Origin: G965218495 sp965262785
Lineage (GTDB): Bacteria; Bacteroidota; Rhodothermia; Rhodothermales; Bin80
Direction of reading: 5' to 3'
Assembly: GCA_965262785.1 (NCBI GenBank)
Contig: OZ253559.1
Location: 3,410,001-3,474,000 of the forward strand
Length of the DNA: 64,000 nucleotides
How positions within the stretch are numbered: position 1 is the stretch's first letter; the number at the start of each line of letters is the position of its first letter. Of the stretch, positions 25,966 to 36,559 are shown in pieces. A program made the translations under genes and the position numbers. The notes beneath the pieces are model-generated. The model saw nothing but the letters and a program-made list of their open reading frames with translations. It was not told where the DNA came from and ran no database searches.

Positions 25966-27174
25966 CTAGTCCAGGATTTCGTAGCCTACCACGATTGGAT
26001 CACCTGATTCATTGCGATCGCTGCCGTAGATGCGGCCGGATTGCACCACGCTCAAGTCGAAGGTTGCCGGCAGGACGGCCGTCCCCGTTGCTCGACCATT
26101 CGAGTCGATAACAAGCCAGCTAGTCCATTCGTCCTCATCATTCTCGACGAGCTTAAGCCAAACGGCTCCCCGATCATCTACGACAAAAGTCTCGTAGACC
26201 GGCCAGGTATCGTGCAGGCCTCCTGCAGCGAGCCTTTTCCGCATCTCGTCGGAGCCACGCGCAAGGGCCGCGCGCCGATCTGCAGGGGTTACGCTCCGAG
26301 GCCGCTGTGGGTATGTGAACTCGTGAAGGGCTGTCCCGTCCAGGCTGAGAACCTTGATGTCGATGGCATCATTCCAGCCAGAATACAGCGCATGGTCCGA
26401 ACTCATGCGAATGGTGGAACTACGCCCGAAAGGAAGCGCCTCGTTACGCCGGAATTCGGGCGTGACAGTAACAAAGTCTTCTCCTTGCTCAACAGTCAGC
26501 AGTGATTCGGAAATGATGTCCCCGTTCCAGTCCACAAGCCGAACATCGGATAATCGTCTCTGGTTTTCTGTGCCCTGTCCTGTAGACCGACCATAGCGAA
26601 AAACGAGCGACGCTGACGTTACGCCAAGAAGCTCTCGCGCGCTACCCGGCCCACTTCGCTGGATAGGCAAGGTATAAGCGAATCTGTACTGCTGCGGCTC
26701 ATATACTGTAAGGTCCAAGTCCCAACTGTCATACACGAATAGGGAATCGGCCGGGCCGGAATGAATGTTTGATATGGCACTATACTCGCCTGGAGCGTCT
26801 CCCCTGCTCCCCAGGGTCGTCAGGAGCCTGCCGTCTTCGGAGAACACGTAGACCTTCGGATCCTGGCGCTCTCCAACGAAGACGCGGCCAGTACCACCTA
26901 CAGCAATGGCAGAGATTGAGCCGAAAAGGGTCGAATCCCTGTTCGCTTCTTCGCCCAGTCGCATGAACTCCACGACTTCAATACCTGGTAAATCCTGGCT
27001 CCCTCCCTCGATGCTGCAGGTCATCCCGTACGCATCTGCGCCGCAAATCAGGAGCGTAATGGCCATCACCCATCCGACAGAAGCTACCCGGCCGGCATCG
27101 GGCCCGGCAACCCTAATGCGGAGAGGCCTGAGTCGCATGCATGAAGGACATAGACTGCTTAACCGAATCGTCAT
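25966..27174 (-). CDS. Exported 6-bladed beta-propeller-like protein
   Basis: 402 residues. A basic N terminus (MRLRPLRIRV) and the hydrophobic segment GWVMAITLLICGADAYG suggest a signal peptide. The start could be 27174, 27138 (Met13) or 27066 (Met37). The body has propeller-type repeats: GSISAIAVGGTGRVFVGERQ, KVYVFSEDGRLLTTLGSRGD, APGEYSAISNIHSGPADSLF and DRRAALARGSDEMRKRL. This is the pattern of NHL/DUF4934-like 6-bladed propellers common in Bacteroidota-type bacteria. No catalytic residue is recognised; probable binding or scaffold role outside the cytoplasm. It stands alone between mobile-element relics. Confidence 0.75.
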   Translation of the reverse strand: MTIRLSSLCPSCMRLRPLRIRVAGPDAGRVASVGWVMAITLLICGADAYGMTCSIEGGSQDLPGIEVVEFMRLGEEANRDSTLFGSISAIAVGGTGRVFVGERQDPKVYVFSEDGRLLTTLGSRGDAPGEYSAISNIHSGPADSLFVYDSWDLDLTVYEPQQYRFAYTLPIQRSGPGSARELLGVTSASLVFRYGRSTGQGTENQRRLSDVRLVDWNGDIISESLLTVEQGEDFVTVTPEFRRNEALPFGRSSTIRMSSDHALYSGWNDAIDIKVLSLDGTALHEFTYPQRPRSVTPADRRAALARGSDEMRKRLAAGGLHDTWPVYETFVVDDRGAVWLKLVENDEDEWTSWLVIDSNGRATGTAVLPATFDLSVVQSGRIYGSDRNESGDPIVVGYEILD

Positions 27175-27452
27175 TGGGGAATGCGTGAATTAAATGGCAG
27201 CTTATAGACTCTGTCTCGTAGAAGATAGCCATGTTGGCGAAACATACCTGTAGCGAATGGACAAGCGAGGCGTTACTGGATAGCACAATCCGGGATTGAT
27301 ATCTGTTCGCATTGGCCCGTACGCGAGCAGCCTATGGGAGCTGCTCCCGTCCAATTCACGGCAGTGGCTGGATAGGGATAACATCTGTTTTGTGATCGAT
27401 GCGATTCCGCAACAGCCGCCGATGCCGGAGTTCAATTAGGACTACGACGGTG

Positions 27453-27662
27453 ATGGCCGCACCGCCTCGTGTTGACCTTGAGCCCAAATTCAAGGACGTA
27501 CCGGAGTCTTTTGAGACCAAAAAAGAGTTGACAGTGGAAACTCCCAGGAAGCTTAGAGAAGGCAGCGGTGCGGTGGTGGTTCGTGCCAATGCTCTTCTTC
27601 TCCCGTCCGCCAAGGAGCCCACAACTACGACCACACGCTACTCGCACTACATGTCCGAGTAG
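27453..27662 (+). pseudogene. Decayed second copy of the HEPN gene
   Basis: ATG 27453 begins MAAPPRVDLEPKFKDVPESF and continues ETKKELTVETPRKLREGSGA and VVVRANALLLPSAKEP. This parallels the N-terminal third of the HEPN frame at 13717 (IDLETNLKDVAELIEAHKEL, PREGKGAAVVRSGVVLLLAA). The frame ends at 27662 and the HEPN catalytic block is gone. Its codon 3 is GCA where the 13708 copy has TAG. Flanks 27175-27452 and 27663-27847 show no gene. Confidence 0.6.
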
Positions 27663-27847
27663 GGCAGCGAAGTAATCGGAATTGGAGCGCCACTGGGGAT
27701 CTGGTGAAGACACCAGGCGCACAGTGTGCCCAACAACACGTTGACGTGGGTGCTGAATGACGATTCGTTCCATGACTTACTCATACGACCGCCACAGTTG
27801 CACAGTATTTGGCACTGAATTAGTCAACCCGGGACAATGTGCTTGCT

Positions 27848-30271
27848 TCAATTCGCTGAAGAGACGGGGCTGGACGCTGAGCCCTTCGACAGCACTTCAA
27901 TGAAGCGCCGCGCCCGGTTACCACGATCATCCACCACCGTGAGCACGTGCGGGCCCTGACTCACATCCAGCGCCTGCTCGTGAAACACGTTCGTCGAGCC
28001 CACATAGCGGTTGTCGAGATGCCAGTGGAGAGTAGCACTAGGGTCCCGGTGCGCCGCCATAAAGACAGCCCGCCCCCTGCGCCCTCCGAGCTCCATGGGG
28101 ATGTAGATGCGGGCCCCGGCAAGCGGGTAGACGAAGTCGACAGGACTCTGAACCGATGCTTCCACCGCTGTGGCGGCACAGTCGACGCGATACCTGGGCA
28201 AAGTGCGGTATGCCTGATTCCAACGCCGGTAGTATGCCTCCTGGGTGGGTGGTAGCACGAACCAAGTCTCGCGGGACATGGCGTGTACGGATTCGCATCT
28301 TCCGTGCACGCGAAGGCCGCTGGCCGGATCAAGATGGACCATTCGGTGGTGCGGGCTCGGCTGCTCGAAGTGGCTGTCGCGCGGAGCCAAGGCGTACGCG
28401 GTATCGCAGTGCCCCGCTGCACGGTAACCGTCGGCCAGGCAAATCTTGACCTCCTTAAGATGCACCTGAGGCCTCCTAAACCAACCATCACTATCCAGTC
28501 TGCTTATGATGTCAAAAAGGACAGGCGCGGCAGCGCCGATCCCAGTCAGCTCGGGCCGACCCTTCCCACTTGCGTTTCCGGCCCAAACCCCCACCGTATA
28601 TTGTGGCGTGATCCCCACCGCCCATGCGTCGCGGTGTCCGTAGCTCGTACCTGTCTTCCAAGCCACACGCTGTCCGTTTCCCAAGACGCGCCACTGCGAA
28701 TCGACACCCGGGCGCACCACGTCTACGAGGGCTTCCAGGGTGAGCCACGCGGCCCCAACGCTCAGCGTTGCACTCGCGTTGCCTATGTGATGCTGATTCG
28801 CTCCCTGCCCGCGCTCACCCCCCGGCTGGTCCACCAGCACCCGCGGATGCAGTGATCTCAAAGCTGGACTCCTCCCCACCGTACCCCCGATCCGGGCCAT
28901 GTTTGCGTACATTGACGTTACGTCCCAAAGGGTGCCTTCCGCTCCACCGAGCACAAGGGTCAGCCCGTAGTCACCGGGAGGACGGTAGAGGGTCGTCATC
29001 CCCATCCTGCGCAAGAAGTCGTAGAAGCGGTCCACGCCGTGGCGACGCAGCATCCAGACCGCAGGTACGTTCAGCGATCTGGCGAGCGCCGTCTTGGCCG
29101 GGACCGCCCCCCGAAATTCCCGGTCGTAATTCTCGGGCGCATATCCAGCAAACTGGGACGGAATGTCGGGTACGAGAGTTTCGGGCAGGATCTCCCCCGC
29201 ATCCAGCATTCGTGCAAAGAGAAGAGGCTTAAGGATGCTCCCAGTACTACGGGGGCGGTGGACCAGGTCGATTGCATAACCTGTGCCCTCAGCGGCCCCC
29301 CACTTACTGTTGCCAACGTACGCGACTACCTCGAAGGTGCGGTTGTCGACTACTAGCGCAGCCAGATGTTGGACACCTCTGGAGGCCAGAGGATGCGCCT
29401 GGCGACCCACGATATCGGAAGCCAGCCGTTGCAGTGATGGGTCAAGGGTGGTCAAGTAACGGCGGCCCGTACCTCCATCTCTCGTCGCGAGGGTCTGCAG
29501 AAGGTGAGGAGCATGCTGCGGGAGCGGGCGAGGGTCAACCGGGAGCGGCTCGAGCAAGGCAACCTCCAGCTCCTCCTGGTCGAACGCGCCTGATTGCCGC
29601 AAGCGGCGCAGCAACACATCTCGCTTGTCACGCAATGCGGCGCGGCCTCTCCCCGGGTGGACGGCGCCGGGGCTGTTCGGGAGGACAGCAAGCATCGCGG
29701 CTTCCGCCCAGGACAGATCGGCGGGTCCCCTGCCGAAATAGCGCCACGCAGCCGCCTCCAGCCCTACAACGTTACCCCCGAAGGGTGCATGGGCAGCGTA
29801 CAGCGCGAGCACTTCGTCTTTGTCAGTGCTGAATTCAAGACGGACTGCCAGTGCGACTTCAATCAGTTTCTCTGCGTACGTGCGGCGCGGGGAGCCGCGC
29901 GCCATGCGGATCACCTGCATCGTAATCGTACTGCCGCCGCTAACTACCTTGCGCGCTTGGAGGTTGGCCCACGCCGCACGGCCCAGCGCTAGCGGGTCGA
30001 ACCCGGGGTGCCAGCGAAAGCGTTTGTCTTCGAATGCGACAACGGCGGCCGCGAACTTCGCAGGAACCGTGTCGCGCGCTGCGAAGCGCCACTGACCGTC
30101 CGACGCGATTCGCGCCCCCAATAGAGACCCGTCACGGGCTTCAAGGACGGAAGACAGCGGATCGTCGAAAAGCGGATCCGGAAGCCGGATTCCAACAGCC
30201 ACCAAAGCCATCATAAGGACGGCGGCTGCGCACGACCAGACCGCTAATCGCCGCTGTTGCATAGGATTCAC
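27848..30271 (-). CDS. pbpC: Penicillin-binding protein 1C
   Basis: 807 residues. An N-terminal signal anchor (about 11-30) is followed by a GT51 glycosyltransferase domain with catalytic E81 in FEDKRFRWHPGFD and the GGSTITMQ motif (112-119). The transpeptidase domain has S345-I-L-K348, S399-L-N401 and K539-T-G541. The C-terminal ~100 residues (VDFVYPLAGARIYIPMELGG) match the PBP1C C-terminal domain. It polymerises and cross-links peptidoglycan in the periplasm. It lies 6 bp downstream of the alpha-2-macroglobulin gene, the conserved yfhM-pbpC arrangement, in which A2M is thought to trap proteases while PbpC repairs the wall. Confidence 0.95.
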   Translation of the reverse strand: MNPMQQRRLAVWSCAAAVLMMALVAVGIRLPDPLFDDPLSSVLEARDGSLLGARIASDGQWRFAARDTVPAKFAAAVVAFEDKRFRWHPGFDPLALGRAAWANLQARKVVSGGSTITMQVIRMARGSPRRTYAEKLIEVALAVRLEFSTDKDEVLALYAAHAPFGGNVVGLEAAAWRYFGRGPADLSWAEAAMLAVLPNSPGAVHPGRGRAALRDKRDVLLRRLRQSGAFDQEELEVALLEPLPVDPRPLPQHAPHLLQTLATRDGGTGRRYLTTLDPSLQRLASDIVGRQAHPLASRGVQHLAALVVDNRTFEVVAYVGNSKWGAAEGTGYAIDLVHRPRSTGSILKPLLFARMLDAGEILPETLVPDIPSQFAGYAPENYDREFRGAVPAKTALARSLNVPAVWMLRRHGVDRFYDFLRRMGMTTLYRPPGDYGLTLVLGGAEGTLWDVTSMYANMARIGGTVGRSPALRSLHPRVLVDQPGGERGQGANQHHIGNASATLSVGAAWLTLEALVDVVRPGVDSQWRVLGNGQRVAWKTGTSYGHRDAWAVGITPQYTVGVWAGNASGKGRPELTGIGAAAPVLFDIISRLDSDGWFRRPQVHLKEVKICLADGYRAAGHCDTAYALAPRDSHFEQPSPHHRMVHLDPASGLRVHGRCESVHAMSRETWFVLPPTQEAYYRRWNQAYRTLPRYRVDCAATAVEASVQSPVDFVYPLAGARIYIPMELGGRRGRAVFMAAHRDPSATLHWHLDNRYVGSTNVFHEQALDVSQGPHVLTVVDDRGNRARRFIEVLSKGSASSPVSSAN

Positions 30272-30277
30272 CGGTTC

Positions 30278-33200
30278 TCAGCGTGCTGCCTCGACCACCT
30301 CTACCCACATCCCCTTGGCACCCCCTTGGATAGCGGCATCGTACATGGCTTCGACGGTAATGGAGGGCAGATAGTACTTGCCGAGATAGGCGGCATTGAA
30401 CCGCAGGCGTACGACTTGCGAATGCCCGTCGTCGAGCGAGAAGTACGTGAGAACCCGATCGTCGCGCACATCCTGGTAGCTAATCCACTGATCCGTCAGA
30501 ATTTCGTCGAAATCCATCCTCTCGTTGTGGATCTCCCAGCCCGATGGCACTGCGTACTCCAGCGCCAGATCGCTTACGTCTCGGCCCGATTCATTGAGGA
30601 CGGTAACGTTGGCATACAAGTCCGTGCCCTGCAGGACTTGGGAGACGTCAACGCTCTCACCATCGCGGTCCGTGTACTCCACCTGTAATTTCAGCCCGGC
30701 CGACGATGCCGTCTCCTCCCCCGCCGCAGGCGACCCCCGCCTCGTCAGAGTAACGAAGAGGGGCGAGTCCGAGGTGTTTACCACCTCCACACTTCCGCCC
30801 TGCTCGGCCAGGCCCGCGAGCTCTTCAGAATAGACAGGGGACGACGATCTGACTGACTCCGCGTTGGCTCCTGCCCGGCGCTCGAATGTGAACTCCTCGG
30901 ACGCGCCCTCCAAGCCGAAGAAGCGTGTCATCGCAAAGAGCGCGTAGGCGATGGAGTGCGTGCTGTGCCAAGTGTCCGAATAGAGTTTGTCAGAGATGTC
31001 CTCTGCCACTCGACTCGCTTGAGAATCACGGCCGAGCCTGACCAAAGCGTCCAGCAGGATACCACTGTCCCGCAGCCAAGAGCCCATGCTCCACCCGGCC
31101 GCCTGATACTCGGCCGCCGTGTCGTTTCCCAGGATGAGGCGGGACGCCGTAGCCTCTATCCCGGCCAGGCTGTAGGCCGCCGCGAGGTGCCAGCGGGCCG
31201 CGTCTTCGATGTGCCCAGACTCCCGCAGGCGATTCATGGCGCCGATCTCGTACGCGCCGGCGAGCGCCAGGGTATACAGCCGGTAGGCCTGCTCCATTGC
31301 CGGAGTGTCGCCAAGGCGTCTCCACGACCGGGCACGGAGCCGCTGGTGCGACTTCCAGATCGACGTGGCTGACGGATCGACGTAGAAACCAAGACGCTCC
31401 GCTTCGATCAGGAAGTGACCTGCGTAGTTCGTGGCCCATCCATTGCGTGCACCTCTTCCTGAGTGGTCGCCGGGCCAATAGGAAAAGGCGCCCGATGGAA
31501 GCTGGAAACGCCGCACGTGTTCAATGCCATCACGCACGCTCTCCTCCATTCGGGAACGGTCAGCGGGACCCAGGTAGACCAGTGACGGCAAATATAACTG
31601 CGGAAAGACAGCCGAAACGGTTTGCTCAAGACATCCGTGCGGGTACCGCTCCAGGTAGCCTAGACGTTTCTCGAGGTTAAGTGGGGGCCGGGGCGTCACT
31701 TCGAGCGTAGCCCGGTTAGTCCCGGGGATCCCATGAGGCTGCACATCCGCCTCCCACCGTTCCCCAGGCGCGATCTGCGCCGTCAAGAGCCGCGTAGTGA
31801 CGGGATTGGGAGTTCGAACATCCAGGGCAATCTCCGACTGCGAGGAGTGCTCTCCGGCCACTGCGGTGAATCGCAGCAAGCCTTGGCCGGGCCGCTCGCC
31901 TGCACGGATGAACAGCCGGGCCATACGTTCTTCGGCGCCGTCGAACCGCACCGTTGCGCTGCTGCTGCCCACGACCTCAAACTGTCGGCCGGGATCCAGA
32001 GTGACGGTAGCCTGGTCGATGCCGTCCGCCATCGCAAAAAGCGACACCGGAACTGCGATTTCCTCTTCGGGGCCGACGACTCGCGGAACGGTGGCGAGCA
32101 TCGAAAGCGGCTGCCGGACGAAGACGGATTCCGATGCCGAGCCGTAGGCGCCTTCGTGGCCCGCGACGACCATCACCCGCACCTGCCCGATGTATTCCGG
32201 GATGTCCACCGAGTGCGTACGGCGACCATCGGGCCGGAGGGTGAATGGCCCCATGAAGCGCACGACAGGTGGAAACCGGCTGCGCTGCTCGTCTTGCAGG
32301 ACAGCCGCGTCGTCACCGCCAATGGCGAGTATTCGCTCCAGCTCCGCGCCGTACGCACCGGCCACGTCGTCGAAAATGTCCCACGTGGCGACTCCGAGCG
32401 CCTCCTTGCTGTAGAAGTAGTCGTAAAGGTCCAGGGCCTCGAAATTGGTAAGGCTCAGTAGACCTTCGTCGACTACCGCGAGCGTGTAATTCATTGGCCG
32501 TCCCGACGCCTCGGACACCCTTACAGTCACGGTAGTGTCAGGACGCCACTCCTCTGGCACGCCGATCTCAGGCTGCAGCACCGTAAGCGGATCCTCCACC
32601 TCAAGCGGTATGACCCCGTAAAGGCGGATGGGCCGATCATTCACGCGCTCGGAGTGTGGCTGAATGAGACTGACACTCACATACACGTTCGGAGCCATCT
32701 CACGAGTGATCGGAACCTCGAAACGGACACGTCCGCCGCCGAACTCCACCCACCGCTGTCCCAAGATCTGTGTGCCCGTCTCCAGCGTCACAAGCGCTCG
32801 GCCGGAGGTCGCACCCGGAAGTTGAATCTCGGCGACATCCCCGGTGGTATAGCTCGGTCTGTCCGAGAGCACGGTGAGCGTACTCGCCCCGGAGCCTGAC
32901 TGGTCCTGTGGCCGGCCGGCCCACCCCGGCCAGTCGATGTAGAGCGTCCTGCCGGTGCAGTGGCCTTCTTCGGCGTCACACGCGCGCAGGAGGTAACGGC
33001 CCCAGTTCGGGTAGTCGACTTGGAAAGTCCAGCTCCCGCGCCCGTCGGTTGTTGCGACCTGTCCCTGGACTACCGAAGAGGTGTACTCTGACTCGGTGAA
33101 TCGAGCCAGCGATTCGGCAGAGCGGTCCCACCACCATCGCCATTCGATTTTGTAGAGGGTGACGTCAATCGATTCGACCGATACAGGATCACCGCCCGGC

Positions 33201-35815
33201 GAAAGGCTCACAATGTCGACGGTTTGGGGCGTATCGGTCAGGAGCATGCCCCGCGCCGCGTCGCCAGGCGGCACTCTAATTCCGATATACCTGTCGTAAG
33301 GGGAAAAACCTAGAATGCGCCGGTTGGTGCTGAATGCGCCGCTCGCCTCAAAGATGCGCGTCGCGAAGGCCGCCGTCAGCATCCCGGGTGAGTGGCCGCC
33401 AGACGCCAAATCGGTAGTGAAGGCTGCGTACCCCTCATCGTCCAAAGAACCATCGAATACTACAGAAGGCTCGCTGGCGTATTCACGCGCAGGGTCGTCA
33501 AAGGTGTAGTCTGAAAACCGGCTGAACGTGGTATTCGCCGATTGGAACGCCACCTCGACTTCGGCGCGCAGGTTCCGCGCAACGGCACCGCTTAGCCACT
33601 GCCCAAAGAGCGTCGCCTCGCGCCTTACTCCCCCTTGTAGAAGCTCGTCGCTACCTAGGTCGAGGTCTACCTTCAGACGGTTGGGCATCACGGTCTCGAC
33701 CCTTAGCCGGGAAGAAAAGCGTGCTCCGCCGACGTCAACGGCCGCATTCCAGTTCCCGGTGGGCGCATCTGCCACCGTCCTTAGCGGGAAGGCATAGAAT
33801 CCCCCGACGGGATCGGTGTTCGTTACAGTGTGCACAACTTGGCCCATTGGATTGTACAGCCGAAGCGTTGCAGGATGGTCCGCTGGCACGGGATTGTCAG
33901 CATCGTCGAGCACGAATGTCAGATAAATGTTATCCCCGGGGCGCCAGACCCCACGCTCACCATAAATCCTGCCCTTGAGTCCCTCTGCAACGACTTGGCC
34001 TCCCACATCAAAGTGGCTCGTCGGCAGAGCCGCGCTGCGGTTTATCTTGAGGTAGCCCTTGTCTGTCCCGATGTCGGCCACGGCGTAAAATGGCTCGGTC
34101 TCCAAAGTGGTTTGGGCCAATCCGTGGAGTCCTGTGACAACTGAACCCAGCGGCTGGTTCTGATAATCCATGAACGTTACAAGCACGCCGCGCATCGGCT
34201 CTGAAGTACGAAGGTCCGTGGTAGCCACAAGCGTGCCCCCGCTGGGATCTCGTTTGACTGTCATGCCGATGTTGGATGCCAGGAAATTCCGAGAATCGCT
34301 CGCATTCGACGAATACCGGTAGTAGGCATCAGTACACGGATTGTCCCTGTCATTCCAGCTGTAGGGACCCTGATAGTACGCCTCGAATCCTTCCCAATAG
34401 GTCCAGCTCGCACCCTCGGCAACGCCCAGATCGGCCGGTAGCGGCTCCTCAATGACGGGAATTCGGTCTTGCTCCTCGGTGCATGCAAAGGTGGAGTTTC
34501 CACGATTGATCGACAAAGTCAGACGCAAGAGACTCTCCGCATTTATGTTCGCGATGTCACTCAGGTCGAGGCTGTAACGAGTCCACCCACCGTCCGGCTC
34601 GGCAGGAAGCTCGAATGTACGCCTCCACAGAGCGCGCCCAGTGCGCCGGAGCTGACTGCCACCGGAAAGGTCGTTGGTCTGCAAAAACTGACCGATATTG
34701 CTTTCGTAAACCCGAAACGCCGTTACCTGCACCGAGTGCACATTGGACGCTTCGATGGGAACAGTGAGTCTGCTGGCCGTCGGGAGGACCACCCCACTAC
34801 CAGCGAAACGTACCCCCGGCTTAACATCCGTGAAAGTCACTGCATTGACGCTGCGCTCCTGGAGTCGTTGCCCGCCTGCGCCCCGGATTCCAGGTTCGAG
34901 CACTACGCTTGCCTGCCCGATGATTCGATCACGGGGTATGATCCGGAGGATGTTGCCCGTCGCCTCCAGCGTGAATCCCTCGTCCCCGAGGCCTACCAGG
35001 CCGTCCAGGTTCTGGTTCGGGTCAATCGGATTGGAAAAACGAACCAATGCATACTGGCGATCCTCCGATCTGGCCCTGACGCTCGTGACACGAAACACGT
35101 CCCGTGCCGGAACGGTCACGTCCCGATTCCCCCGAGAGGAGACCCCAATGCTACGCCCGTGCCATTGCAGTTTCACAACATTGTCTTCCTCGCTGCGGGC
35201 CACTCCTTCAACAGTGAAGCGATGTGTTGTACCGTCCTCGCCGTGCTGCCACTGGATGTCCAGATTCCTTCCGCCTTGTTTGGCAGTAAGAATCCGCTTC
35301 ACTGCCTCGGATTCAGCGATATCGGCAGTCAAAATCGTTCCGCTCAGCACGAGATCGTCGCCGCCTCCAGGCTCCGCGTCCAGCCCCTCCACGTCCACCT
35401 CGAAGTCCTGAGAGATGATCTCGAAGGTGAACCAGTATTCGCCAAGGTTTTCGGGCACGCCCAAGAGCGCCTCTCCCGACAGGGTAGCGACAAATTCGCG
35501 GCCCGACGGCAGATTAGCCGCGGGTGAGAAGACCAGTTCCCGCGCGCTAACGAAGGTGACGGCGCCCTCCACCATTGGTTTAAGATCAAGGACTCCACGC
35601 AAAGGACGGCCGATGCGATGTTCGCCGGCCACATCCCGGGTGAACACGATCCTGACCATATCGCCCTGCGAAATGACGCCGTGAGTCCGTGCGCTGATCA
35701 GCGATCCCCAACGGGGGTCCACCTGCGAGCGCTCGCATGCGCCTATGACGGCAACAAGAAATACGGCGATACTGAGGCGCCCAAGGAGCGGAATGCGGTG
35801 GGTGAGTGCGGACAT
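30278..35815 (-). CDS. Bacterial alpha-2-macroglobulin lipoprotein
   Basis: 1845 residues with a lipoprotein signal: hydrophobic stretch then VIGAC with C27. Beta-rich MG domains fill the first two thirds (for example KGRIYGERGVWRPGDNIYLT and VATTDLRTSEPMRGVL). The thioester motif C1395-L-E-Q lies in YPHGCLEQTVSAVFPQLYL, so this belongs to the thioester-bearing class. Toroid helices follow (RRFQLPSGAFSYWPG, GHFLIEAE), then a C-terminal receptor-like domain. Function by family: periplasmic protease trap. It forms an operon with pbpC. It is the largest gene in the window and shows no truncation. Confidence 0.95.
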   Translation of the reverse strand: MSALTHRIPLLGRLSIAVFLVAVIGACERSQVDPRWGSLISARTHGVISQGDMVRIVFTRDVAGEHRIGRPLRGVLDLKPMVEGAVTFVSARELVFSPAANLPSGREFVATLSGEALLGVPENLGEYWFTFEIISQDFEVDVEGLDAEPGGGDDLVLSGTILTADIAESEAVKRILTAKQGGRNLDIQWQHGEDGTTHRFTVEGVARSEEDNVVKLQWHGRSIGVSSRGNRDVTVPARDVFRVTSVRARSEDRQYALVRFSNPIDPNQNLDGLVGLGDEGFTLEATGNILRIIPRDRIIGQASVVLEPGIRGAGGQRLQERSVNAVTFTDVKPGVRFAGSGVVLPTASRLTVPIEASNVHSVQVTAFRVYESNIGQFLQTNDLSGGSQLRRTGRALWRRTFELPAEPDGGWTRYSLDLSDIANINAESLLRLTLSINRGNSTFACTEEQDRIPVIEEPLPADLGVAEGASWTYWEGFEAYYQGPYSWNDRDNPCTDAYYRYSSNASDSRNFLASNIGMTVKRDPSGGTLVATTDLRTSEPMRGVLVTFMDYQNQPLGSVVTGLHGLAQTTLETEPFYAVADIGTDKGYLKINRSAALPTSHFDVGGQVVAEGLKGRIYGERGVWRPGDNIYLTFVLDDADNPVPADHPATLRLYNPMGQVVHTVTNTDPVGGFYAFPLRTVADAPTGNWNAAVDVGGARFSSRLRVETVMPNRLKVDLDLGSDELLQGGVRREATLFGQWLSGAVARNLRAEVEVAFQSANTTFSRFSDYTFDDPAREYASEPSVVFDGSLDDEGYAAFTTDLASGGHSPGMLTAAFATRIFEASGAFSTNRRILGFSPYDRYIGIRVPPGDAARGMLLTDTPQTVDIVSLSPGGDPVSVESIDVTLYKIEWRWWWDRSAESLARFTESEYTSSVVQGQVATTDGRGSWTFQVDYPNWGRYLLRACDAEEGHCTGRTLYIDWPGWAGRPQDQSGSGASTLTVLSDRPSYTTGDVAEIQLPGATSGRALVTLETGTQILGQRWVEFGGGRVRFEVPITREMAPNVYVSVSLIQPHSERVNDRPIRLYGVIPLEVEDPLTVLQPEIGVPEEWRPDTTVTVRVSEASGRPMNYTLAVVDEGLLSLTNFEALDLYDYFYSKEALGVATWDIFDDVAGAYGAELERILAIGGDDAAVLQDEQRSRFPPVVRFMGPFTLRPDGRRTHSVDIPEYIGQVRVMVVAGHEGAYGSASESVFVRQPLSMLATVPRVVGPEEEIAVPVSLFAMADGIDQATVTLDPGRQFEVVGSSSATVRFDGAEERMARLFIRAGERPGQGLLRFTAVAGEHSSQSEIALDVRTPNPVTTRLLTAQIAPGERWEADVQPHGIPGTNRATLEVTPRPPLNLEKRLGYLERYPHGCLEQTVSAVFPQLYLPSLVYLGPADRSRMEESVRDGIEHVRRFQLPSGAFSYWPGDHSGRGARNGWATNYAGHFLIEAERLGFYVDPSATSIWKSHQRLRARSWRRLGDTPAMEQAYRLYTLALAGAYEIGAMNRLRESGHIEDAARWHLAAAYSLAGIEATASRLILGNDTAAEYQAAGWSMGSWLRDSGILLDALVRLGRDSQASRVAEDISDKLYSDTWHSTHSIAYALFAMTRFFGLEGASEEFTFERRAGANAESVRSSSPVYSEELAGLAEQGGSVEVVNTSDSPLFVTLTRRGSPAAGEETASSAGLKLQVEYTDRDGESVDVSQVLQGTDLYANVTVLNESGRDVSDLALEYAVPSGWEIHNERMDFDEILTDQWISYQDVRDDRVLTYFSLDDGHSQVVRLRFNAAYLGKYYLPSITVEAMYDAAIQGGAKGMWVEVVEAAR

Positions 35816-36559
35816 GCCTAAGCTCCGTTGAGGGGGAATATGCTCTTCAACAGAGTACCCGAATCGCTGGACACGGTTTCGCCCATTTCCAGAGTTTCGC
35901 CACCTGGATGACTAGGGATTGCGGGACCGAACTGTCTCAATGGAGTTTGCGTTCGCGCCTATGCTGCCTGCAATGTCTGGTCAGCATCCAACAGGGATAT
36001 GATCACCGCATCCGTCACGTGGAGTCCGAGAGCTTGACATGGACACCGATGGTTGTAGGAAGAAGGCCTGCAGCCAGGCCCGTGCTTCGCTCAGTGACGC
36101 GTGTATCGGGCACACCTCTCGTAGTTTGCGCTACACCAGAGGCGCCCAACCAGGGAGCTGCCATAGCATCGACCGCGACCTCACTTCGAGATCTTAACGT
36201 CGGCGCCCAGCGATATGGAGGCTGTCTAATGGCTCGTGAATTGCTTGCCCTGTGGAGGATCGCCGTGCGCGCCTGACGCAAGGCGGCCCTGCACACATCG
36301 GCGCAGGCCGCTGCATTCCGGCCGGTGGCCAAGGAACATGCCCGGACATGCCGGCTGTGCCGGTACGTCCCATCAGATTCATTCAGACATTTTCACAGCG
36401 GTGCCTCTGATGCAATGTGAATGTGTTTTGGGGCAGACAATATGCAGACTATCTCGTGTTGCGCGGCTCACTCAGCTCGCTGTAGCGAGCGGAGATGGAA
36501 TACGTGAACCGAGGCATCAGGCTGAGCGCTAGCATGATGATTCAGTGGGAAATCTGGAC
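35816..36559. other. Gene-free stretch upstream of the A2M operon
   Basis: No supported gene. Short frames on both strands overlap each other and have no recognisable motif. The A2M-pbpC promoter should lie near 35816-35900. Confidence 0.5.

Noticed and set aside
34469..35527. 352-codon plus-strand open frame
   Set aside because: Lies antisense within the alpha-2-macroglobulin gene; arises from high GC and codon bias.
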